Below, piece after piece: positions 25,667 to 39,648 of a stretch of 64,000 nt of DNA. Position 1 is the stretch's first letter. Every line of letters starts with the position of its first letter. The DNA is from Himantopus leucocephalus. Taxonomy: Eukaryota > Chordata > Aves > Charadriiformes > Recurvirostridae. The position numbers and the translations under genes were made by a program. The stretch is taken from the NCBI GenBank assembly GCA_003993805.1, contig RSEF01000005.1, positions 37,585,138-37,649,137 on the forward strand. The letters are read 5' to 3'. A model generated the notes under the pieces. The model saw nothing but the letters and a program-made list of their open reading frames with translations. It was not told the origin of the DNA and searched no databases.

Positions 25667-28600
25667 GTAAGGCAATTTTCTGTGTTATTCTGCTGTGTTC
25701 TTGATAAACCCATGTATGGAAATGGAGCTGCGGGCAGGGGTGAAGTTGCTTTCTTATTTTCTTTTAATGATGAAAATACTCTCATCTAGTGACAACTAGA
25801 AGTAGAGAACAGCAGTGATCATTGTAATTATAATAGACTGCAGTTAACTTTAACTAACTATACAGAATTTGCCTACATTATTTTACCTACACCAATGCCT
25901 TTAAACTTGGCAAAGCATAATTCTATCAATAGAGCTTCTCTTTGCCAAGATCACATACATGATAAGTTATTTTTTGCATAAAGTGAAAGATAAACATTGA
26001 AAAATCAGGAATCTTTGTCATATTTGAATGAAGTTATACTTAATATCATCTGCCTATTTTCTTTATAAAAAATAGTTGCTTTAGTCCAAGAATAGAGGAA
26101 TAATTTTCTTGATCCCTGTCATATCATATATAATAACCACATTTTTTTAATCAGTTCTCTTCTCTTGCAGTGATTATTTTCCCCCTAGTATTGGTGGAAC
26201 TAAGCATAACATCTTTTTTTCTTTTTTTTTTTAAACTTAAATAATCCTTCCTAAATAACGGCAATTTAATAGTGCTAGAGCAATAATGGCAATATACTAT
26301 CCCATTAAACTTCAGATGAGATAGAATTTCATTCTTGGCTTCTGGCATCACTTCTTCAGAAGTAACTCTTCTTTATAAAGTGGAAACATTTGCAGTAGTT
26401 AACACCATGAGAGACCTTTTTGAGAAAAAAAGATAAACTTTGGAAAGGGAGATGAATTTGAATGAATAATCAAATAAGGACCAAGCCATCTCAATAATGT
26501 AATTATTAACTTACATTCATAGTAAATTTTTGTTTCAATTTTCTGATGGGTTTTTCTTCCTGGTCATTGTAGAGAACTCTCCTATTCAGAACATTTCAAG
26601 TCCATCCTCAATATAGTTTAGTAAAACGGCTGTCAGAAAAGAAAGCTCCTTCTCTACTAGATTTCAAAATCATTTAAAATTCATGAAATATGCATTAAAG
26701 GGTGATCTTGGCATCTAAATGCTAAATCTTGTGTCTACGTTACCTTCTGTGTTATCAAGCACTGTAAGAACTAAGAAAAAAGGAGGACTTAGTTTTATAA
26801 CTTCAGTAAACACTTCTTACGATGCGTGATTTCTATAACTTTTGAAGAAATTGGGAGTGTTATGACTAATAGAAAAGCAGTAGAGCTAGAGATGTTTGAG
26901 TATAAAGTCAGGGTAGAAAACAGAAAGATAAATTTCTTCTTAAACAAAGGAGGGAGCGGCAGCTGTCAGCCTCAAAACAGTCACCTCTAAAGGGCAGCGC
27001 TTAATGATGCAAGTTGTTCCCTCCATCCTGATGGCTGGGGTTCATCTTCCGGACTCTAATGAAAGAATCATCTTCATAAGTGCAAGCTGTTTCTGTGCTT
27101 AAGTTTGTGTAGTGTTGAAAATTAGGCCAGCTAAAGCTGACAGATACAGAGCCCTTCATTCTGTGCAAGCAACAAATCCCATCAAAGCTGCTTGTGAATA
27201 CGTAAGATGTTGTCTTTCAAACGATACTACAAGAGCCTGTTTAGGAATGGAATGGCTGAGTGTCTAGGGACCAGCTCCCTCCACTAGACGGGACCAGCAT
27301 CCTTTTTGGCAAGAAGCAGATGGTAGAGGAACTTTCTGTATCACCCTCTCAAATCATCATGTTTACGTTTCTCAAACTTTTTGAAAAGGTAATTCTCTTT
27401 TTGGGGGTCATCTGTCTTTGTGTGATTCCCTGCAGCTGCAGTTCAGCCCTGCCAGGATGGGGGAATAAGAACCAGCTGTAACAACTGGCTGCAGCTGTAA
27501 ACACCCGCTTCCTCTCCATACCCATCCTCTCCTCACCTCCTCTGGAGAGTGGATGAGCTCCTGACAGCAATTAAAGGTAGTTAGCTGTTCTCTGGCCAGA
27601 GTAAACCCTTCTAGCCAGTGATTACAGCTGCCGCTCTTGTCCTCGAAGAACTTTGCTACCGCTGGCGCTGCTTTTTCTACAATTTCTCAGTGTTCCTGGT
27701 TGTGATGAATGTTTGGGAAATGTTAGTTGTGGAGTTTGAAAATAATCTTATGAAGTATATTGTGGGAAGGGGCTCAGAGTAGAGGAAGAGCTTAAACATA
27801 AAGAAGACCAGATGCAAAGAGCACTGCTGGGAAGAGAGATAGCTCAGTGATCCATGCCCTAAAAAGCAGCCCACACAAAAGTTTCATATTTATTTCATGC
27901 AGAAAGATGTATGTTAGCTACAGTAAGTGGCTTGAAAATATAATTCCTGAATGGTGAATAAAAACAATCAAGAGAAAAGTTTTCAAATGTTTTGCAAAAG
28001 TGATTATAATAGTTTAAAGAAATATAAGCTTTTCCCAAGCTGCTTATTTACCTAGGTTTTTCCGTTGTTGATAGTAATTATATCTTCTGGTTTTAAGACT
28101 AGTAAGGAACCAATTTTTCAATGCAAGAGCTCTTACCAAGGTAAATCCTGCCTCAGTAACACTATGGTGCCTTGCTGAGGTACTTTAATTTGACATAAGT
28201 AATAGAAAAATAGAAAATTCCTCCCTTATCTGATGTTATGGAGTATTGTAAACAAAATCTACCTAAAAATACCATAGCTGTGTCACAACTGAGTCCTTTC
28301 TTTTGCTAGATCTGTTTCATAATTCCCTAAGCAGAGTGTCAAAAGTGAGCCATTGCTTTTTTAATCATCATCTTTTGGAGTTTACATTAATTCTGTTATT
28401 TAATAAAAGCCTCCAACTCAAAAAGGAGTTTCCTAATTGCATGAATACATGTCTTGGCAATAATTCAATACTACTTCTGTTAGCAGCAGTTTTGTGCTAA
28501 AGAAGTCAGATCTCAAATGAGAACTTAATTAAGGACAGAAGCAGCACGCTCATGCCCATTAGTAATCCAGTTACAATGCTGCAAATGTCTAGCCTAATGT

Positions 28601-29129
28601 ACTTTCTTTATTGAGATTGTAAACCAAAACTAAAATAACTCAATCTTTCATTTTGGGACAGAAACAGCTCAGAAATGACCGGCAGCCTTAAAATCATTGA
28701 AAGTCATATTTTAGCTAGGTAATAGGGCAAACGAGGAAGATTCAGTAATTTATTATGATGGCAATAATTTAGAATTAGTATAAATCTGGTAATATCTTGA
28801 TAGTAAGCAATTTGTTGAACGTATGCTAAAGCATTTATTGGAAGCCTTATTAATTTCTCAGTTATATGAAGGATAGTCGTGTGCACAAACTGATAACACA
28901 TAGTTTATCATACTTGGAAATTATGCAGAAGTCCTTGCATGGGTATTATCGTGCTGCTAATCTATCTGTCTCTCTACAAACAGAATTCTGCTTGACTGGC
29001 CCATTTGCTGTTACATAGGATCACTTTCTTGCTTTGCAATAAATATTGCATACTCTTGCCATATTTTGCCTTCCACTGCAGCTAATTCTTTGGTGTATGC
29101 TTCTTATGCCTTTAGTACTGAGTACCTCC

Positions 29130-29868
29130 TGTCGTGGTTTAGGCTGAACTGGCCACTGGGGACATGGGGCACCCCAGATGGGGCCGACAGATGCTCCCCC
29201 CACCTCTCTTCAAAGAGAGGGGCAGAGGAGGGAAAAAGAGACTTATGAATTTAGAAGGAACTAAACTACTTTAATGAAATATTAATAATAAAATAAAAAG
29301 AAAATAATGAAATATATATGTAATATATATACGTATGAAGCTTCCAGGATAACAGACATGTCACCGGCTGGCACTGGGGACATCCCAGACTGAACTCAGT
29401 GACAGGAACTGGATTCCAGATCTGCATTCAGGATTGGGATCAAAGGCAAACAAACAGACAGGGTTCTCCTCTGACGTTGCCCATTGAAAAAAGAGGGCTG
29501 ACCCTCTGATCCCTTAGCTTTTATACTGAGCATGAGGCAGAGGGGATGGAATATCCTGTTGGTCAGTTTTGGGTCACCTGTCCTGTCCGCTCCTCCCCGC
29601 AGGTGGGACCCCACTGTGCTTTTCTGCTTCCGACCCTCCAATGGGGCAAGTAACAAAGTTAGCTGCCCTTGGGTGTTATGGTAAAAAGTATAAGCGAGAG
29701 CCTCTCTGCATCCCATGCCTTGCCATCAGCTATAAACATAGGTCTTACCACTCTGAGAGTGAACAGTGTCTGCACAATATGCTACCAATTTCAGTAGTTA
29801 GAAGAGGCCCAGCTAAGAAGCAAAGTTACTGAACAAAATTGGTCCTGTTTTGCCTCAAACCCAGGACA
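29130..29868 (-). mobile_element. Solo LTR of an avian endogenous retrovirus, opposite orientation
   Basis: On the + strand the 739-bp element begins TGTCGTGGTTTAGG and ends CAAACCCAGGACA. It is flanked by identical 5-bp duplications CCTCC (29125-29129 and 29869-29873). Orientation comes from a TATAAAAGC box readable only on the - strand (29517-29525) and an ATTAAA signal on the - strand (29270-29275), giving U3-R-U5 order on the minus strand. On that strand the U3 contains ACTGACC, ATTCCAT and CTCAGTATAAAAGCT, which parallel the U3 of the 587-1113 LTR. A 16-bp arm-pair hairpin (CCTCTCTT/AAGAGAGG, 29203-29220) lies toward the 3' end. No internal retroviral genes adjoin it, so it is a solo LTR. 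Confidence 0.88.
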
Positions 29869-29929
29869 CCTCCATTCTGGGGTACACAACAATTTCTGTG
29901 GCCGTTCCTTGTATGTTTCAGAAATTACT

Positions 29930-30132
29930 TTTTGGAGCTATTACTTTGAGGGTGGGAGAGCACTGGCACAGGCTGCCCAGAGAGGTGGCGGAGTCTCCCA
30001 CACTGGACACATTCAGAACCTGCCTGGACACCGTCCTGTGCAACCCGCTGTAGGTGACACTGTTCTGGCAGGGGTTGGACTAGATGATGTCCAGAGGTCC
30101 CTTCCAACCCTGACCATTCTGTGATTCTGTGA
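29930..30132 (+). mobile_element. CR1 LINE 3' tail (5'-truncated)
   Basis: The segment contains the CR1 3' region in sense orientation: GAGGGTGGGAGAGCACTGGC, CAGGCTGCCCAGAGAGGTGG, GGTTGGACTAGATGATGTCC, AGAGGTCCCTTCCAACCCTG, then the terminal octamer repeat ATTCTGTGATTCTGTGA. Only the very end of ORF2 and the 3' UTR survive. It begins about 60 bp after the neighbouring LTR target duplication; the 5' boundary is approximate. Confidence 0.9.
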
Positions 30133-31595
30133 AATGTGAGAACGAGGGATACCAAATTCTGAATGTTCCTCTGATTGTTAAAGTGTAGCTCAGCTTTTAG
30201 TAGCTACCCCAAATGAATTTTTAGAATGCCGATTAAGCTCTCATTTCTTTTATACTAACTGGAGGGGAAAAACATCATTCTCACAGATAAAGTCGATAAA
30301 GTTCTTTGCTGTAAGAAGATGGCCAATTTGCCGCTTCTCATGTGTGGCACACTAGGACTCCAGTTATCAGTTTCAGAATGCTTTAAAGTTTACTTTCTGT
30401 AAGAAAACTAAGTTTTCCTTAAAATCATACTAATAATTGATATTTTTCCCCATTTTTATGTGCAAACTGAAAAATTGGAAGAAAAATCTGATCTTGGGCT
30501 TATCTAATGACGATGCATTTTCAATCGTAGGCACCATTACAAAGGGTAGAAATGTAACCATTTGCAAGACACTCCATTTAAATGAAGATGTGTTTCCTTT
30601 GCAGGCCTCAGGGTTAACCATATGGAGCAAGCTGCTGATATTGTCCTGTTATACAGACTTATAGCTTGCTTTATTGCAGGGTCCATTTCTGCAAGAGGCA
30701 GCTGAATTTCCTCTGCGAGAAGCAATTTGATATCTATCGATCCCATCTTTCTAGCTCATCACATTTCACGAATTCGACCTCAACTCCATTGGCTCCGTAT
30801 TTTGCCTGGGGAGCCCAGACAGCCTTGGCACTGCTTACCCACCTTCTTGACATATTAAGGGAATAAAATAATGCTGCTCTGCATGTTTTTCCGGTGTGGG
30901 TTAGAGCAAGCCCCAGGGATTCTATAGCAAAGGGACAGATAAAAGATTTTGCTGCCTTCCAGGACCCAGTCAGGGACACCTTTCCCATCATGCAACCATT
31001 TATCCCTTCTGAACCCAAGATGCCTCAGTAGATCAGAGATAAAAGATTCTTTTTCCAAATTATTGGAGTAACGGGAATAATTTTCCTGTCTAGGAGGAAC
31101 TAAGGATCAGTTCAGTCTACAAAGGAGAGTGCAATATCAGAGCTAAACTTGTTAGTGCGACAAAGAGCTTGTGTGGGAAAGATTTGTGTTTTTAGAGGGT
31201 AGTCACAAAAGGTGACTAAACGGTTGGCTTCCACAAACAGTTAATAGACTTGATAGAGGAAGGTTGTATTGGAGATACTGCTGGCCATCCATTTGGGCAG
31301 TGGAGAGCCAGTTGGTTAGAAAATATTTGGAGAACTGACACCAAGGGTAAAGAGTTTGTGTTGTTTAGATTGAAAGGGGACAGTGTTGCTTCTGGTCAGA
31401 GAATGGACGAAAAACACACCACTACAGTTAATGTAGAAGCTGGACTGCTTTAGGGGAAGCAAAGTTTATGTTTGGAGGTGGTTTTCATCATTGAGGGGAA
31501 AAGCATGCATAGAGGACAAAGGAAGTTTGCGCTGTGGGACTAAGGTAGTGAAAAACTAATAGGAACCGATAATGCTGATGGGGCTTGATAACAAA

Positions 31596-31990
31596 GCTGA
31601 GAGTTGGGGTGGTTCAGCCTGGAGAAGAGAAGGCTCCGGGGAGACCTTATAGCAGCTTTCCAGTATCTGAAGGGGGACTACAGGAAAGCTGGAGAGGGAC
31701 TTTTTACAAGGGCATGTAGTTATAGCATGAGGGGGAATGGCTTCAAACTGGAAGAGGGTTGATTTAGAACAGATATTAGAAAGAAATTTTTCACTCTGAG
31801 GGTGGTGAGGCACTGGAACAAATTGCCCAGGGAAGTTGTGGATGCCCCATCCCTGGAAGTGTTCAAGGCCAGGCTGGATGGGGCTTTGAGCAACCTGGTC
31901 TGGTGGAAGGTGTCCCTGCCCATGGCAGGGGGTTGGAACTCGATGATCTTTAAGGTCCCTTCCAACCTAAACCATTCTATGATTCTATGA
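31596..31990 (+). mobile_element. CR1 LINE 3' tail (5'-truncated, about 395 bp)
   Basis: This is sense-orientation CR1. It opens with GAGAGTTGGGGTGGTTCAGC and GGAGAAGAGAAGGCTCCGGG, runs through the CACTCTGAGGGTGGTGAGGC block and CTGGTCTGGTGGAAGGTGTC, and ends in ATTCTATGATTCTATGA. It is better preserved than the copy at 29930. It encodes the last part of ORF2 plus the 3' UTR and is not functional. Confidence 0.92.
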
Positions 31991-32987
31991 ACAAAGGAAA
32001 AACACAGAACAGAAATCAGTAATGACAGAGCGGGTAGAAATAGCAAAGATAATCAACAGGGAACAGGACTGGCTTATTTTCGATTACCAGATAAAGGATT
32101 TTTAAAATGTCATAGTGCTCCCCTCAGCCCTCTTGCTTTCAATACCTTAGTAACAGTACTTCTAATACTGACCCTCTCAAAATAAATGGATTGCATATTT
32201 TTCCTAATAGATAGAGTGCTTGCCAAAATTTGTTCATCTCTGAATCTTACTTATACTGCTTCAAGCAATTTAGATTGAAATACTGCTCTTGGTTGATGAC
32301 CAGTTTGTAAAAAAAACAGTAAGTGAAAGAAGTATCAGATCCAGCAATTCCTTGGCAACTCTGCAGTTTTCTCAGCAGTCTTGCTGCTTTGAGCAGCATA
32401 ATTGAAAATGTCACTTCACATTTTGTACTGAAAGTCAAGTTTGTGCTTTCTTGTTTTGAGTCTGATACTCCCCTGCTTTGAAAGCCCATCCCTCAGTTTT
32501 CAAGCTGCTTAAACTATTATTAAAGCAGCAATGTAGTATACATATGGAACTCTCACTTTTACTCAGACAAATACTTCTTTACTAGAAGATGATATTGAAA
32601 TACAGTGAACCCTGTGTTCCTCCAAAACACTTAGTTGCTAACAGTTTGCTTGAATTTTAAACAGCTCCTCCAAGTACATTCACTTTTCTTTGGCATTTGC
32701 TTTACTACAAACAGTCTGAGTGAGTTTGTCACCAGTAATCTTTGCAAAAACAGCAGCTTCTACGTAAGCTGTGCAAATTCTGAATTTGTAACTTTACATC
32801 TAAAACTGACTGCAGGAATTATGCCTCCTTAATGAAACACATCTATTGTGAAGCATATGCTTGTTCAGAACTGTTTGAATTTCCAGTGTAAAGACCTCAG
32901 AATGTTTTGGCAGTGAGCGGTTTTAGATCAGGGATTTTATATGTTCAGTATTTGGCAAGTCATTCCAAATAATTTGGGGGAAACAAA

Positions 32988-33006
32988 AGAGAGAGGGAGA
33001 GAGAGA
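32988..33006. repeat. GA-rich microsatellite tract
   Basis: A short purine run of GAGAGAGGGAGAGAGAG type in the intron. Ordinary low-complexity sequence. Confidence 0.6.
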
Positions 33007-36000
33007 AATAGAAAAAATCTGCTCACAAATAATTTTAGTAGCACTGATTTGAGGCTATGTTTTTACTAGTATTTAGAACTGATTGTAAGGGATATGTCTA
33101 CATCCAATGTTTGGCTCACATCTGATGTGAGACCTTTGGCTGCAAAAAGGCTCCCGATTCTCTCTTGTTGCGTACATAGTTGGATACCACATCTCAGCTC
33201 AGGGATGGCTACTAACAGCTTAGATGAACTGAGGAACAGCTGCTTTTGCATACGTGATTCTGTGAGCCCTCCTCTTCTATTCTAATGCAGTCACTCAGAT
33301 CAGCTTTAAGTGACCATTGGCTTTACAACCCAGAGTCATGTCTCGATCACCTGTACCACAGCCTAGCCACAAGCCTGCACCAGAGCCATCCACGTTATTT
33401 ATTTGCAAACTGGAAAGTTCGTAGAAATTGGTCAAGGATTTATTTCTTAGCTGCTGGATCTCTGCCAATAGGCAAAAGGGTGTAGCAGAGCAGAAGATAG
33501 AGAGAGGGAACGGTAAGGCTACAAGAGGTGGACTTCCTGCTCGCGCTGTAGCGAAGGACAGGCTGGAAGGTGAGCAGTGGGTGCCAGGTGACCTACCTGG
33601 AAAGCCAATAGAGGCTCCAGATTTAAAAAGGGGCACAGTGATAACTTAGAGAAATCAGTATCGACTTTAAGATGATCTTATGATCGACTGCTTTGTATCA
33701 GTGCAGAGACAATCTTTATTGCCTGGGACTGTTCAGTGCTCTCGGTTCTCTCATGAAGGTAGGGGAAAGGCACTCAGAAACCATTGACGTAGGTTTGGAA
33801 GCTTTCAATGATGGCACTAACTTCAAAACACTGACAGAAAGAGTCAAATTGCTACTGGGAATTTCCTTCAGCGTGCGTATGGTGGTTTAAAAGGAATCTT
33901 CTTGTGCTGTTCAGGACTGAATCCTTTACATCTGCTGTTTTATAGGGGGCAGGTACTGGGGAGAGGGTTGGTTGGTTGTGAAGAGTTTGAGATAACTTCT
34001 GATCTACCCCGTTAACTAGTTACTGTACTGATTTTACAGCTCCTTGAAGTCCCACTGCTATTAAACAGAAAAACATTGAATGTAAAATTGTGTTTTCTAA
34101 TATTCCCTTAAACATGGAGGGGTGAGAGAGAGAACACCCATTGCTTTATATTTTCATATTGATATGCCTTTCCCAAGGTTTTAAGGTCTAGCTGTTCTGT
34201 TACATAATATACTTAGGCTCTTGGATATTTATGTTTTATGTGTCTTCTGTGAGGAAGTACAGGATATTCCAGAAAGATACAGCGTACTGAAATCATTATG
34301 CTGTATTCTAAATATTTAATTATTTAAATAATGCATGGCTACTAACTTTCACTTAAATCAAATTCCAGTCTATCTACTGTTGTTAACGCATCATTGCCTT
34401 AAAATGTGTACACGTTAGAGATGAGTCAGAGTAAGAGAAATGTTCAAGGGTCTAGAGAGGATTAACCTGAGAAAAAAGATCAAGTTCACTTATGTAAGAT
34501 TATTGCATAACTCCTCAAAATATCTCCATATCTTTTTCTTCTTGTGTATCTTTATATGTTTTGACAGCAACTGGTTTTTGTTCCTTTATCCTTTCCAGTG
34601 TGGTATGATCAGGAATGAAACATTAAATCATGCTGACTCTTAAATTATAGTAGTCATCATTAGGCATCAGAGTGACTGTAATTTGTGGTAAATATGGACA
34701 GGAAACTGTCTCTCAGAGGCTTGTTTCAGACTGTCTGTATGCTTATGCAGGTATTTGAAAGTTATCCTGAAAGCAACCAGAAAGGCAAAAAATTATTTTC
34801 TCGTCCTTGCTTTAGGTTTTGGAGCACAGATGATAATCGTCACAAACAGCTTGGTTGTCCTTAGCAAAACAAGCTGGAGTCTTATCTGCATATTCTTTTA
34901 TTGTTAGTAAAGATTTATTTTGAATGCTGATTCTCACGCAGGTCAAGTAAGGTTACCCGAACGAGGGCTAGATTTGCCTCTGGTTTCCCTTGGACAATGT
35001 TTAGAATCTCTCCAGGCTGACAGAGGGAGAACCGACAAGCAAACAGATTTTTGGTTGTAGACAGTGTAGACATTCAAGTCACAGTAACTTAATACTACTA
35101 ATTGCTTTTTCCCTACTGATGACAGCATCTGACTACATGAATGTTTCCTCATTGTGCTGTATAAGACTAAAGACACACAGGGTAATTTAAAATTTAAATA
35201 CTGCTGCACTATTAGCAGCAACTGAACTATAGCAGCTAGCATAAAATTGGCTCAGGTAAGTCCAAACTAGGGTCAACCTCATCTATGCATTGCAGCGCAA
35301 ATCTCCTACAGCTCTGCTGAGGTACAGAAAACTAGAAAAAAATAGTGAATTTGTTAAAAACAGCAAAGCTTCTGGGGTTAAAAATAAAGAATAAGATGAC
35401 AAAAGAAAAAAGAACAGAGATTGTTTTCATTTTATTCTGTAAACATATCCAAATTTTGGGATGAAAAAAGTAAGTCAGAATTAGGGTCTAAAGAGGGTGT
35501 AAAGGAATGCCTACTAGAGAGCACTGAAAAATGAAACTATTTAAAAGGGAAGGTAGATGAATTAGGAGGCAAAAAAAAAGGTAATTAATGGAGGAACTAA
35601 TAGCGACAGGAGTTCTTTGGAGACTGCAGGTGAACAAGAACTGAGTGCATAACAGGAGGCTGAATTAGGAAACTAGAGGAATAATAATGGAGTGAAGAAA
35701 AGAGCTGGTGAATCTTAATCGCTCCTTGCTGCTGCCATATTTAGTGAATAGTGGCAATCGCCATTTTCCGTGCTTTTAAACTCAGAAATATTAACTGCAA
35801 AACAAGTTCATGGGTCAAAGAATTATAATATCTCCTGTGAGGTGACAGACTTAACCTCTTCTAACCAATTAGCCTTGAATAATAGGAAATGCTGAATTAA
35901 ACGTTCTGATTTTGAGGGGGAATCGTGGTCATTATATCTTAAGTCATGTCAATGATATAGCAGAGGTCAATATATTTAGCCGTTACCCACAAGCAAACAG

Positions 36001-39000
36001 CATCTGTTCTATTTTAGTAAAAAGTGGTTTTTTTCCTTCGTTTTGGAAAACTTTTAGACATGGTGATATATCGCCCTCTTGAGGCCAGAACTTGTTGCTG
36101 CATCTACTTTACAGAAATTTTGTTTAATTTCCTTCTCAAATGAACGAGACTCAAGTAACTTTACAAACGTAGTTGTTAGAAATTCAGAGATTAAATAAAC
36201 CATAAGACAGAATCTTTCCTCCTTATGAAGGCCTTTTTTGCTTTAGTGTAGTCTTCAACAAATTTTTTTGCTACGTATTTTATTCCAACAAATTTAATGT
36301 TGAAATATTGTTCTGATTTTCAAAATAGCATATGTATGCCAATTATTGAACTTGTAAAAAATATGACATGCACGTTCATTTCTACAGATTTTGTGAAATA
36401 CATTAGAAAAAGTAAACCCTATCCTCTGCAAAAAATAGAGATGTTCTCTCCCTGCAAATATAACTGCCATTTTTATCACTATTTAGAGAACTGCAGTTCT
36501 ATTATTTATACAAGCAGTGTTCAATCCTCCTTTGTGACCATCAGGCCAAGAATGTAGTGGCTTTCTTCCTTTATTTATCACTTGCTGGCTAACTTACTGA
36601 AAATGTTACATAAAAAATAATGAATTTAGTTTTTGTTTAAAAGGCACTGAAAATTCTGTGGAATTAATTTTGTGCCATTGGGTAAAGGTATATAATTTGG
36701 CTAATTTAATTCTTTAGCGTGATTTGTTCTTTGTCTGGGAAAAGGTAAAATTTTTGGAAGTGCACAAGTCTCTGTTTAATTGACATTGTGCCATAGGGCC
36801 ACTCTGATTTCAGGCGACAGGAGCAACCACGGTGTGTATATATCACATGCACCTTTCGAGGAATTAAATGCTGGGGAATGAGGTTCGTTTCTAGCAACTA
36901 TGAGATCAAAGAGTAAACAAATGTTGGGACACAACTCCCCTCCAGTTAGGGGAGGTGCCAATGTGGCTCCAACTGAGTGGCCTCTGGTGCTGCCCACTGT
37001 GTGTGCAAGGTAGCAGCTGACCATCAGCAGAAATAACAGCTGCACAAGGGCGTTCCACTCCCCGGCCACTGTCTGAAGCCCAAATACTCAGGGTATGCAA
37101 ACCAAGGAATGATGGTCATCCATAATTGTCTATTTTTCCGAGCAGAATAAACCTGTATACTAATATATTACGGAGGCCATTATATGGAAAAATTGCAAAT
37201 GAAGATTAGTTCGTCTTTTGGATGCAGTTCAGCTCATAATCGATACATACATTAGCTGTAAAACAATCTGAAAATAAGGTATGTTGCCAACACAACATTT
37301 AAAATAATTATATGAAGAGGCAATGCAGTGCTTCCAAGTACACTTACATCACTGTAAGTTGCTTCAACATCAATAGTTACATTGGCAGCATTTTTAGAAA
37401 AAGCGTGTCAGACAACTAGTTTCACTGAAAATTAAAATACTGATTATAGACTCACATTACCCACAGAGCTTGGATCAAGTTTGCCACATAACAAACATTT
37501 CATACTGGAAGAAAGGGGACAGTTCTGATCAGGAGCTTTGATTTTAGGTTTATCTGTAGAATAATTAATAAATTTGCACTTACAAACAACAGGTCCTGAA
37601 CTAACTTCTACATTTTCTATTCTAGTTTAGAGTTGCTTAGAGTAGGCAAAAAAAATAATTTGGGAATGTGAAATAGATGTGAATATACTGCAGTATTGTG
37701 CCAGTATCCTTTAACAGGATATATGACTCATTTTGGTGCCAGGTATTTTTACCAAAGATGGCCTTCTCTCCTGCGCTGTGCTCAGGATCCCTCCAGGATC
37801 CAGACACTTCTTCCAGCTGCTGCTGCAGAGCTGAATTCCCCCTTTCTGGGAGTTACTAGCATTGTCTTTTCTTGGCTCAGGCAAATTTATTTGCTGTTCT
37901 TGTCCTTCCCTTGATACATTGCTGGCTACAAATTTCTGGAGACATTGTGTTCATAACTTGCACCCCGATTTACTAGCTGAGTGAAACAAGAGCATGTGAC
38001 CTAAAAACATTCACATCTCTTAGCAGATCTTCAGATATGGGAAATCATTGACTTAGGGTGACATGAGGGTATAATCTAAAAAAGCCTCAGTTTAGGATAG
38101 TTGATGCTGTGATACATACGGGAAAATGAAAACCTAGCCGGTACTAGAAGATGTTTTGGGCACCTATCTTTATTCCTTAGCTGCTGCTTAGGCCTCTTGG
38201 ATTTTATGTAGAGAAGAAACGACCCAAAAAAAAGTTATTTTAAGAGTAGTGAGAGTTCCTGTGAGCCATGACCAACAACAGGCACCGTTCTTTGTTAATA
38301 AATATATTTTCAGAAACAACATGTTCAATCCTGGTAGTATGAACTTCAAAGACCAGACTTGGATGATTGTTCCGAAGTTTGTACGTTACTCCGCTCACTC
38401 ACAATATCATGGTTGCTGACCATTCTTCTTTCAAGTCTAAGAGCTTTTGCCTGTCTGTTTTATTCTCAATCACCCAAAGAACCTCACACTTTTTTTTTTC
38501 CTAACTAAATAGAAGAACTATCTTGTCCTTTGCTTATATTTCCTCCTCCTCTATTTTCTTCCCTGTTTATTGCCCCCTTTCCTTTTTGTCAATTCTTCCT
38601 TCCTGTTTCTGTCTCATTTTCAGGGCTCTTGGTATCCTTTAACTCCTGCGTTTCTCCTTTCTGCTGCTTAGAATAGTCACTCCATAATTTCAATATTGTT
38701 TCCTCAGGAACCTTTTCCCAGTCAACCTCAAAATTTCACACAGTCTAGGGATGCCGAATAAGATGAATGCTAGAAACGTGTGAATACAGATTTACACTGC
38801 AGAGGTTTTCTGACAAAAGCCAGTTCTGTATAAAACAGTGGAAAATGTTTACTTCTTTAACCAACATATCTGTGTCTGCATAACCCAGTGGCAATAAAAT
38901 TAATTTGTGTAGAAGTGGTGGAGGGTTTTTTTCCACTATTATTTTCATCAGTTTGTGAGGATGCTTTAGCTAGCTGGCAGAAGAATGGTTTTCAGGCGGT

Positions 39001-39648
39001 ATAAATTGTCTCCACGAGAGGGCTTGCGCAGGCTGCGATCCAGCGAGCGTGTTCTCTCCCAGGCCAGGCTGCAGCTCCGTCTTTGCCGCTACCGTCCGGC
39101 ACTGTGGCCTGACGTGGAACTTGAACAATTTGAAACATTGCCTCAAAAATAACTAAGATCCAAATTAGTATGCATGATAACTTAGGAGGCAGATAAGCAA
39201 AATTATTTTCTGTCATCTAGAATGCGAAGGCACATGTAAAATTTTTCCTTACAAGGAAGGATATGCTAATTTACTTATTTACTTGATTCCCAGGAGTGCT
39301 TTGAATCTCACACCACTTTTGAGATACAGCACTGGCCTCCCATATTTTCTCAGCATGAACTCTGTCCTCACGTGAATGAATGAATGCAGGAGGCCTAAAA
39401 CCTTATCTGGCTTTGTGCCTGTTAACATTGCACCTCAGGTAGAAAGCATGGCCATGTCAGTATGAGAAGGGATCAGCAGCCATTTTGTATGCCTGGCATT
39501 ATTGCCATCAGAGCAGATGGCATCTCTGGAGGTTTACAAGCAATCCATATTGCTGTTAAGTTCGTACCAGATGAGTCTTTAAATGATGGATGAACCAGTC
39601 TTCCCTTTCCCCTCCCTTCTCTCCACTAGTCCTCTCTGCTCTTCAATA

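Noticed and set aside
25667..25789. Continuation of the large AKAP6 exon to the stop at 25787
   Set aside because: A perfect GTAAGG donor at 25667 coincides with the point where AKAP6 similarity stops; the next residues of the known protein are found at 48818. The extension is intron.
38995..39118. The GC-rich patch as a tRNA or other small RNA gene
   Set aside because: No cloverleaf, no A/B box arrangement and no terminator-like T-run in the right place.
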